11,648 bases of DNA, from contig DASSDH010000088.1 in NCBI GenBank assembly GCA_035697245.1, positions 1 through 11,648 on the forward strand, written 5' to 3'. A program made the translations under genes and the position numbers. This stretch comes from JACVRX01 sp035697245 (GTDB lineage: Bacteria; Actinomycetota; Actinomycetes; Jiangellales; Jiangellaceae). Below the pieces are notes generated by a model. It ran no database searches. It saw only the letters and a list, made by a program, of their open reading frames with translations, and was not told where the DNA came from. Each line of letters opens with the position of its first letter. Position 1 is the first letter of the stretch. This document shows positions 1 through 4,748 of the stretch, piece after piece.

Positions 1-530
1 GGCGCCGCCTGACCGTCCCGTCTGGGCGCGACACCCGGCCGACGTCGGACCGAGTCCGCGAGGCGATGTTCTCGACGATCGAATCCGAGCTTGGTCCGCT
101 GTCCGGCCTGCAAGTAATCGACCTCTACGCCGGCAGCGGCGCACTGGGTCTGGAGGCGTTGTCGCGAGGGGCCGAACACGCGCTGTTGGTGGAGTCGGAG
201 GCGCGGGCGGTCCGGGCCATCCGGACCAACGTCTCTGCCCTCGGGTTACCCGGCGCCGAGGTGGTGCAGGCATCGGTTGCGCGAACGCTGGCCAGGCCCG
301 TCCCACGACCGTACGACCTGGCGTTGGCGGATCCTCCATATGGCCTCGTGGACACCGAGCTCACCGCCGTCCTGTCGCAACTGTCTGACCGCTGGCTGCA
401 CCCGGACGCCCTGGTCGTGGTCGAACGCTCAGCTCGGGTTGCTGCGCTGCTCTGGCCTGACGGCCTGACCGGGATCAAGCACCGCCGATATGGCGACACC
501 ATGCTCTGGTACGGTCGCCCGGCTGGGTGA
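1..530 (+). CDS. rsmD: 16S rRNA (guanine(966)-N2)-methyltransferase RsmD (5' end outside window)
   Basis: RsmD uses S-adenosylmethionine to methylate N2 of G966 in 16S rRNA during small-subunit assembly. The reading frame is open from position 3 and no start is visible; the first residues read RRLTVPSGRDTRPTSDRVRE, the conserved N-terminal stretch of RsmD, so only about ten residues are missing. An internal ATG at 66 is therefore not the true start. The SAM-binding motif follows (DLYAGSGALGLEALSRGA, nt about 120-173), then the catalytic LADPPYG motif (nt about 324-344), the form of the (N/D)PPY signature of amino methyltransferases. About 175 residues are visible against a usual 180-190. The stop at 528-530 lies 21 nt before coaD, the usual actinobacterial partner. 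Identification is secure. Confidence 0.93.
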   Translation, partial: RRLTVPSGRDTRPTSDRVREAMFSTIESELGPLSGLQVIDLYAGSGALGLEALSRGAEHALLVESEARAVRAIRTNVSALGLPGAEVVQASVARTLARPVPRPYDLALADPPYGLVDTELTAVLSQLSDRWLHPDALVVVERSARVAALLWPDGLTGIKHRRYGDTMLWYGRPAG

Positions 531-551
531 TCACAGCGGCTGGGAGGTCAG

Positions 552-1034
552 GTGCGCCGTTGCGTCTGCCCCGGGTCCTTCGACCCCGTGACCAACGGCC
601 ACCTCGACGTCATCGAGCGGGCTGCCGGTCTGTTCGACGAGGTGGTCGTCGCCGTGCTGGTCAATCCCGCGAAGCAGAGCATGTTCAGCGTCGACGACCG
701 GATGGCGATGCTGGGCGAGGTGATCCAGCATCTGCCCAACGTGACCGTGGAAGGCTTCCAAGGACTGCTGGTGGACTTCTGCCGGCAGCGCGACATCCCG
801 GCCGTCGTGAAGGGACTGCGAGCGGTGACGGACTTCGACTACGAGCTGCAGATGGCGCAGATGAACCGCCGACTGTCCGCCTTGGAGACCTTGTTCGTCG
901 CCGCGAACCCGGACTACTCCTATCTCTCGTCCAGCCTGGTGAGGGAGGTCGCGACCCACGGGGGAGACGTGTCCGGGTTGGTGCCGGACAGTGTGCTCGC
1001 CCGGCTCGGAGCGCGACTGGAGGGCGACAGCTGA
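552..1034 (+). CDS. coaD: Phosphopantetheine adenylyltransferase (PPAT)
   Basis: CoaD transfers AMP from ATP to 4'-phosphopantetheine, giving dephospho-CoA and pyrophosphate, the penultimate step of coenzyme A synthesis in the cytoplasm. The 160-residue product has the usual family length. The nucleotidyltransferase signature is at residues 8-19 (GSFDPVTNGHLD) and includes the T-x-G-H version of the HxGH motif (T14-H17). The second ATP-contacting region is the late YSYLSSSLVREV stretch, matching the ISSS/T-x-x-R element. The start is GTG at 552, preceded by GGGAGGT at 542-548, which is close but strong. It lies 21 nt downstream of rsmD and 10 nt upstream of the septation gene, so co-transcription is likely. 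All key motifs are intact. Confidence 0.95.
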   Translation: MRRCVCPGSFDPVTNGHLDVIERAAGLFDEVVVAVLVNPAKQSMFSVDDRMAMLGEVIQHLPNVTVEGFQGLLVDFCRQRDIPAVVKGLRAVTDFDYELQMAQMNRRLSALETLFVAANPDYSYLSSSLVREVATHGGDVSGLVPDSVLARLGARLEGDS

Positions 1035-1038
1035 GGAG
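1033..1038 (+). promoter_or_regulatory. Ribosome binding site setting the sepIVA-like start
   Basis: GAGGAG lies six bases before the ATG at 1045 and overlaps the end of the coaD stop codon. It favours that ATG over an in-frame upstream ATG at 991, which would place the start inside coaD. Confidence 0.6.
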
Positions 1039-1044
1039 CCGTCA

Positions 1045-1554
1045 ATGGACGTCCACGACAAGCTCGACGAGATCGTCAAGTACGTCGAGTCTGCGCGCGC
1101 GATGCCGATGTCGTCCTCGTCGGTCGTCAACCGCACCGAACTGCTCAGTCAGCTGCGCGCGCTACGAGACATGCTGCCCGCAGCCTTGCAGGAGGCAGAC
1201 CAGCTGCTCGACGAGCGCGAGGAGCTGCTCGCCCGGGCCCGGTCCGATGCCGATGCGCTTGTCCGCACCGGCCAACAGGAGCGCGAACATCTCGTCGCCG
1301 AGCATGAAGTGCTGACGGCGGCGCAGACGCGGGCCGAGGAGACGTTGACCGCCGCTACGGCGAAGGCCGACGAGCTCAACCGGGAAGTCGACGACTACGT
1401 AGACGCGAAGCTCGCCCACCTCGAGCTGGCCGTCGAGAAGATCCTAGAGACCGTCCGGCAGGGTCGTGATCGCCTGCGTCAGACCTCCTCGTACGCAGAT
1501 CTCGCCAACACCGGGGCCCCCGACGAGGATATTGGGCCGAGCGACAGGGTCTAG
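1045..1554 (+). CDS. SepIVA-like DivIVA-family coiled-coil septation protein
   Basis: The 169-residue product is acidic and almost wholly helical. A short N-terminal segment (MDVHDKLDEIVKYVESAR) leads into a Ser-rich linker (residues about 23-29) and then a long heptad-rich coiled coil to about residue 150, ending in a polar, probably disordered tail. There is no membrane segment or signal peptide. Its place between coaD and DUF177-rpmF-rnc matches the mycobacterial gene Rv2927c (SepIVA), a DivIVA-domain protein needed for septation, and the Streptomyces gene called a cell division initiation protein. By analogy it would act at the division site or inner envelope. The assignment rests on synteny plus coiled-coil character, not on a diagnostic motif. 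It appears shorter than mycobacterial SepIVA, as I recall that protein (about 245 residues). The start is ATG 1045, chosen from its ribosome binding site. Confidence 0.75.
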   Translation: MDVHDKLDEIVKYVESARAMPMSSSSVVNRTELLSQLRALRDMLPAALQEADQLLDEREELLARARSDADALVRTGQQEREHLVAEHEVLTAAQTRAEETLTAATAKADELNREVDDYVDAKLAHLELAVEKILETVRQGRDRLRQTSSYADLANTGAPDEDIGPSDRV

Positions 1555-1560
1555 TACCCT
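1532..1560 (+). promoter_or_regulatory. Candidate SigA-type promoter for DUF177-rpmF-rnc
   Basis: TTGGGC (1532-1537) and TACCCT (1555-1560) are separated by 17 bases. The -10 fits the actinobacterial TAnnnT pattern, while the -35 keeps only TTG. Transcription would begin near 1567, leaving a leader of about 45 nt before the GTG at 1612. The -10 overlaps a small inverted repeat, AGGGT-N5-ACCCT (1546-1560), so the site could instead be a weak hairpin at the end of the upstream gene. Confidence 0.4.
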
Positions 1561-1611
1561 AGGCACTCGACCTCACGCCGAGTTCCCGAGGTCCGTACAC
1601 CCGCTGCGAGA

Positions 1612-2214
1612 GTGGTTCCACTGAATACCCTCAATCCACGAGCGCCGCTCGTGCTCGCCATCCACGAGCTGGACCGCCGGCCCGGAGCGATGCGCCGCAC
1701 CAGCCGAACCGTGCCGGCGCCCGCCGATCTGGGTCTCGGCGGCGTTGTCGGCGTGCCTGAAGGGGCCGATCTCGAGCTGGATGTCCGGCTGGAGTCGGTC
1801 CTGGAAGGGGTGCTCGCGTCGGGATCCGCGCGCGCCCGGACGACCGGCGAGTGCGTACGGTGCCTGGACCCGATCGTCGGCGACGTCGAGGCCGAGTTCC
1901 GGGAGCTGTTCGGCTATCCCGACCGGGTGCTCGACGAGGAGGACACGGCAAGCGAGCTCATGGTCGACGGGGACCTGATCGATCTCGAGCAGGCGGTCCG
2001 GGACGCGGTGGTGCTCGCCCTCCCTCAGGCCCCGCTGTGCCGGGACGACTGTCCCGGGCTGTGCTCACAGTGCGGCACTCGGCTGGCCGACGACCCGGGC
2101 CACAAGCACAGCACCACCGACCCTCGGTGGGCAGACCTGGCAGGTTTGCTCGCCGGTGACGAGAAGCAGAACGAGACCGGCTCGGAACGGGCCGTCGCGA
2201 CCGAGGAGAACTAG
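1612..2214 (+). CDS. DUF177 (YceD-family) protein, zinc-ribbon-like C-terminus
   Basis: This 200-residue DUF177/YceD family member is encoded immediately before rpmF, the near-universal arrangement for this family in bacteria. YceD-type proteins are linked to large-subunit rRNA and ribosome biogenesis, although the biochemical role is not settled. The N-terminus (LNPRAPLVLAIHELDRRPGA) is typical of actinobacterial members. A central pair, ECVRCLDP (nt about 1849-1872), and a C-terminal cluster, CRDDCPGLCSQCGTRL (nt about 2038-2085), supply cysteines for a probable metal-binding knuckle. The start is GTG 1612 with only a weak purine-rich GCGAGAG upstream; later in-frame starts would cut into the conserved N-terminal stretch. 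The gene ends two bases before rpmF, so the two are surely translated from one mRNA. Confidence 0.88.
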   Translation: MVPLNTLNPRAPLVLAIHELDRRPGAMRRTSRTVPAPADLGLGGVVGVPEGADLELDVRLESVLEGVLASGSARARTTGECVRCLDPIVGDVEAEFRELFGYPDRVLDEEDTASELMVDGDLIDLEQAVRDAVVLALPQAPLCRDDCPGLCSQCGTRLADDPGHKHSTTDPRWADLAGLLAGDEKQNETGSERAVATEEN

Positions 2215-2216
2215 CC

Positions 2217-2420
2217 GTGGCCGTCCCGAAGCGGAGAATGTCCCGCAGCAATACCCGTAGCCGCCGTTCGCAGTGGAAGGCGAAGCTGCCCCAGATCCAG
2301 AAGCGGGTCGAGAAGGGCCGCATCACCTGGGTGGTGTCGCACCGCGCCCACGTTGTGGCGGACTCGCAGGGAACGCCCTTGTTCCGCGAGTACAAGGGTC
2401 GTCAGGTCGGCGACGCCTGA
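2217..2420 (+). CDS. rpmF: 50S ribosomal protein L32, cysteine-free form
   Basis: L32 is a small basic protein of the large ribosomal subunit. The 67-residue product opens with the invariant AVPKRRMSRSNTRSRRSQWKA-like block and ends EYKGRQVGDA, a typical C-terminus of the family. It contains no cysteine, so it lacks the CxxC...CxxC zinc ribbon found in the zinc-binding L32 form and belongs to the C-minus, zinc-independent type. The start is GTG 2217 with GAGGAG at 2203-2208, eight bases upstream and inside the end of the DUF177 gene, indicating tight coupling. The rnc start follows about four bases after its stop. Identity is secure; whether the genome also has a zinc-binding paralogue cannot be seen here. 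Confidence 0.95.
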   Translation: MAVPKRRMSRSNTRSRRSQWKAKLPQIQKRVEKGRITWVVSHRAHVVADSQGTPLFREYKGRQVGDA

Positions 2421-2424
2421 CCCG

Positions 2425-3153
2425 GTGCGGACCGCCCGTTCCGTGCCAGCCGGCTTCTCGACGCCACCTCCGGTGGCTCAGTTGAAGGCCCGGCTCGGGC
2501 TGCCTGTGGACTCCCAGCTCCTCGAGCGAGCGCTTACCCATCGCTCCTACGCGTACGAGAACGGTGGCTTGCCGACCAACGAGCGGTTGGAGTTTCTCGG
2601 CGACTCTGTGCTCGGTCTGGTGGTCACCGACGCCCTGTTCCACCGGCATCCGGAACTGTCCGAGGGACAGCTGGCCAAGCTTCGTGCGGCGGTCGTCAAC
2701 ATGCGCGCGTTGGCCGACGTAGGGCGCGCGCTCGAGCTCGGCCGATACGTGCGTCTCGGCCGAGGCGAGGAGGCGACCGGGGGCCGGGACAAGTCGTCGA
2801 TCCTGGCCGACACCGTCGAGGCGCTGATCGGCGCGGTTTACCTCGACAGCGGACTCGACGCCGCGTCGATGCTGGTCCACAACCTCGTCGACGATCTGAT
2901 CGTCGCCTCGGCGACGCTCGGCGCCGGCTTGGACTGGAAGACCTCATTGCAGGAGCTCACCTCTCAGGCGATGCTGGGCGTGCCTGAGTACCGCGTCAGC
3001 GAAACCGGTCCCGATCACGAAAAACTGTTCACGGCCGCCGCGGTCGTGGCGGGCCGGGTCCAGGGGGTCGGGCAAGGACGCAGCAAGAAAGAGGCCGAGG
3101 CTCAGGCGGCCCAGGCCGCATGGAGCGCTCTGCGGAGCGACCGGCCGGGCTGA
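2425..3153 (+). CDS. rnc: Ribonuclease III
   Basis: RNase III is a Mg2+-dependent endonuclease that cuts double-stranded RNA and processes rRNA precursors. From GTG 2425 the product is 242 residues. The RNase III domain covers residues about 15-155 and holds the signature NERLEFLGDSVL (52-63). All expected metal ligands are present: E53, E56 and D60 in the signature, E81 (SEGQLAKLRA), and D130/E133 (DTVEALIGAVYLD). A double-stranded RNA-binding domain follows from about residue 172 (DWKTSLQELTSQ) to the end, with the basic KKEAEAQAA helix. The start is uncertain because no strong ribosome binding site is visible: GTG 2425 sits four bases after the rpmF stop and fits translational coupling, while GTG 2443 or 2473 would lose only non-conserved residues. 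A longer in-frame opening into rpmF is unlikely. Confidence 0.95.
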   Translation: MRTARSVPAGFSTPPPVAQLKARLGLPVDSQLLERALTHRSYAYENGGLPTNERLEFLGDSVLGLVVTDALFHRHPELSEGQLAKLRAAVVNMRALADVGRALELGRYVRLGRGEEATGGRDKSSILADTVEALIGAVYLDSGLDAASMLVHNLVDDLIVASATLGAGLDWKTSLQELTSQAMLGVPEYRVSETGPDHEKLFTAAAVVAGRVQGVGQGRSKKEAEAQAAQAAWSALRSDRPG

Positions 3154-3163
3154 GGCGGGCGCG

Positions 3164-4081
3164 ATGCCCGAGCTGCCCGAGGTCGAGGTTGTTCGCCGAG
3201 GTCTGGCCCGGCATGTGGTCGGCCGGACCGTGGACGCGGTTGAGGTCCGCCATCCGCGCGCAGTACGCCGTCATGCGCCGGGTTCAGCCGACTTCGTCGC
3301 TGCCCTCACCGGCGCCCGGTTCGAAACGGCCAATCGCCGCGGCAAGTACCTGTGGCTCCCGTTGGACACTATGGCTGGCACTGTGGCCGGCACTGCGGGC
3401 GACACTGCGGGCGACATTGCCGACAACACGTCCCGCGCGCTGCTCGCGCACCTTGGCATGAGCGGTCAGCTGCTCGTGGTTCCGAGCTCGACACCGGACG
3501 GGCCGCATCTGCGAGTTCGCATGTCTTTTACCGACGGTGGCACGGAACTGCGTTTCGTCGATCAGCGGACGTTCGGCGGACTTGCGGTAACGCGCACCAC
3601 CATGGGCGGTGTGCCGATAGAGATCGAGCACATAGCGCTCGACCCCTTGGACGAGCGGTTCGACGATGCGGCCTTCCGGCTGGCCCTCCGTCGCCGTCGC
3701 ACCGGAATCAAGCGGGCCCTGCTCGACCAGACGTTGATCTCCGGCGTTGGGAACATCTACGCCGACGAGGCACTCTGGCACGCCCGCCTGCATTTCGCCC
3801 GGGCCACCGAGACGATCAGGGGTGCGGAGATCTCCCGACTGCTGACCGGGCTTCGATTGGTGCTCACTGCCGCCTTGGCCGAGGGCGGGACCTCGTTCGA
3901 TTCTCTCTACGTCGATGTCAACGGCTCCGGCGGCTACTTCGGCCGGTCCCTGCAGGTCTATGGCAGAGCCGGCCAACCGTGCCGACGCTGCGGCACGCCG
4001 ATCCGCAAGGATCCGTTCATGAACAGGTCATCGCACACCTGTCCCCGCTGTCAGCCCCGTCCCCGACGAGCACGGTGGTGA
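3164..4081 (+). CDS. mutM: Formamidopyrimidine-DNA glycosylase (Fpg/MutM) with a repeat-encoded loop insertion
   Basis: Fpg removes oxidised purines such as 8-oxoguanine and formamidopyrimidines and cleaves the abasic strand. The 305-residue product begins MPELPEVE, where P2 is the Schiff-base nucleophile and E3 the acid catalyst. K61 (RRGKYLW) matches the phosphate-contacting lysine, HLGMSG (96-101) carries the intercalating methionine, and VGNIYADEALWHA is the conserved helix-two-turn-helix region. The C-terminal zinc finger has four cysteines at 273, 276, 293 and 296 (C-x2-C-x16-C-x2-C) with the NRSSHTCPRC loop. An oddity is an insert of about 20 residues at 69-88, between KYLWLPLD and the HLGMSG strand, encoded by a 12-bp tandem repeat. 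GAGG at 3152-3155 lies eight bases before the ATG, and the gene starts 10 nt after rnc. All catalytic residues are intact. Confidence 0.94.
   Translation: MPELPEVEVVRRGLARHVVGRTVDAVEVRHPRAVRRHAPGSADFVAALTGARFETANRRGKYLWLPLDTMAGTVAGTAGDTAGDIADNTSRALLAHLGMSGQLLVVPSSTPDGPHLRVRMSFTDGGTELRFVDQRTFGGLAVTRTTMGGVPIEIEHIALDPLDERFDDAAFRLALRRRRTGIKRALLDQTLISGVGNIYADEALWHARLHFARATETIRGAEISRLLTGLRLVLTAALAEGGTSFDSLYVDVNGSGGYFGRSLQVYGRAGQPCRRCGTPIRKDPFMNRSSHTCPRCQPRPRRARW
3368..3427 (+). repeat. Five in-frame 12-bp tandem units within fpg
   Basis: Five consecutive units of the form ACTGCGGGCGAC occupy this stretch; units three and four (3392-3403 and 3404-3415) are identical and the outer ones have diverged. 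They encode TMAG-TVAG-TAGD-TAGD-IADN. The 12-base period preserves frame, so gain or loss of a unit would not disrupt the gene. Confidence 0.9.
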
Positions 4082-4356
4082 GCGGCGACGCCGTGCGCAT
4101 GACTGCCCGGCTGCGTGGACGGGTGCAAGGCGTCGGCTTACGCTGGTTCGTCCGCCGAACGGCGCGCAGTCTGGGCCTGTCGGGGCACGCGGCCAACCTC
4201 GCCGACGGTACCGTCGAGGTCGTCGCCGAGGGTTCACGCGACAGCTGTGAGCGGTTGGTCGACATCCTGCGGGGGCGTGGGACGCCCGGACGGGTCGATC
4301 AGGTGGTGGTGGAATGGTCGGAGGCCACGGGTGTCCTGGGTTTCAGCACGGACTGA
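4078..4356 (+). CDS. acyP: Acylphosphatase
   Basis: Acylphosphatase hydrolyses the carboxyl-phosphate bond of acylphosphates such as acetyl phosphate and carbamoyl phosphate. From GTG 4078 the product is 92 residues, the usual family size. The phosphate-binding signature GRVQGVGLRWF (14-24) includes the catalytic arginine R22, and NLADGTVEVVAEG (40-52) carries the catalytic asparagine N40. Leucine replaces the common phenylalanine just before R22. GTG 4078 overlaps the fpg stop as GTGA, consistent with coupled translation. GTG 4093 and ATG 4099 are alternative starts that keep every conserved residue. The gene sits between fpg and smc, where actinobacteria regularly carry it, but the reason for this conserved placement is unknown. 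Confidence 0.9.
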   Translation: MSGDAVRMTARLRGRVQGVGLRWFVRRTARSLGLSGHAANLADGTVEVVAEGSRDSCERLVDILRGRGTPGRVDQVVVEWSEATGVLGFSTD

Positions 4357-4361
4357 AGCTC

Positions 4362-4390
4362 TTGACCCGTTCGCGCGACGATGACACCCT
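4362..4390 (+). promoter_or_regulatory. Weak candidate promoter before the small coiled-coil gene
   Basis: TTGACC (4362-4367) is a good -35 match and is followed after 17 bases by CACCCT (4385-4390), a poor -10. The 115-base gap between acyP and the next gene is the largest in the housekeeping block, which makes a promoter here reasonable. No strong terminator hairpin is seen in the gap, only a 5-bp stem, TCGAC-N6-GTCGA, at 4404-4419. Confidence 0.3.
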
Positions 4391-4457
4391 GGTAAGAGCG
4401 GCTCGACGCCCCGGTCGACGGTGAGGCGATCTGCCCAGATTCTCGTGTTCCCCTCGT

Positions 4458-4465
4458 GGAGGAAA
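4458..4465 (+). promoter_or_regulatory. Strong ribosome binding site for the small coiled-coil gene
   Basis: GGAGGAAA is a near-perfect Shine-Dalgarno sequence lying six bases before the ATG at 4472. It is the strongest in the window and selects that ATG over an in-frame GTG at 4421. Confidence 0.75.
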
Positions 4466-4471
4466 TCTGTC

Positions 4472-4672
4472 ATGGCGAAGGCGCTCCTCGGTTATGTCGG
4501 CGGCCCAGATCCCCGACTGGTCACCGAGGTGAGGCGGCTACAACGGCGCGTCATCGACCTCGAGGCCGAGGTATTGCGACTCCAGGCCGAAAACGACTCC
4601 CTGCTCGAGATGGTCGACGCGCCGTCGGTCAGCCTCGACCAGGTCGCCGCGGTGGAGCCGGTGCTGGCCTGA
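4472..4672 (+). CDS. Small conserved actinobacterial coiled-coil protein of unknown function
   Basis: The 66-residue product begins MAKALLGYVGGPDPRLVTEV, a segment I recognise as strongly conserved in small proteins encoded next to smc in other actinobacteria such as Streptomyces. The middle (residues about 20-48) is a leucine-zipper-like helix with LQRRVIDLEAEVLRLQAEND at its core, showing hydrophobic residues at heptad spacing, and the short tail is acidic and hydrophobic. There is no signal peptide or membrane segment, so it is probably a cytosolic dimer. Function is unknown. A strong ribosome binding site and the 115-base upstream gap suggest good expression, perhaps from its own promoter. 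It lies 76 nt before smc, which makes a chromosome-related role worth testing, but that is only position-based inference. Confidence 0.75.
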   Translation: MAKALLGYVGGPDPRLVTEVRRLQRRVIDLEAEVLRLQAENDSLLEMVDAPSVSLDQVAAVEPVLA

Positions 4673-4736
4673 CGGCCCCTGGCGACACGCACGGACCATC
4701 CCGGCGCATGCGGGCGGGTGCTCGCGCGTCGGCGGA

Positions 4737-4742
4737 TAGATT
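4737..4742 (+). promoter_or_regulatory. Candidate -10 element giving a leaderless smc transcript
   Basis: TAGATT matches the actinobacterial TAnnnT -10 consensus and ends six bases before the smc GTG at 4749, so transcription could begin on the start codon itself. No good -35 is visible at the expected distance and no Shine-Dalgarno sequence is correctly placed. Confidence 0.45.
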
Positions 4743-4748
4743 CGCCGC

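Noticed and set aside
991..1044. Upstream start for the septation gene within coaD
   Set aside because: It would add 18 residues from the overlapping coaD frame, whereas ATG 1045 has a good ribosome binding site.
3352..4077. Upstream extension of the acylphosphatase frame through fpg
   Set aside because: This part lies out of frame inside conserved fpg sequence; the acylphosphatase homology begins only after about 4078.
4705..4712. Palindrome CGCATGCG upstream of smc as a possible operator
   Set aside because: Eight-base GC-rich palindromes are common by chance here, and it matches no operator I recognise.
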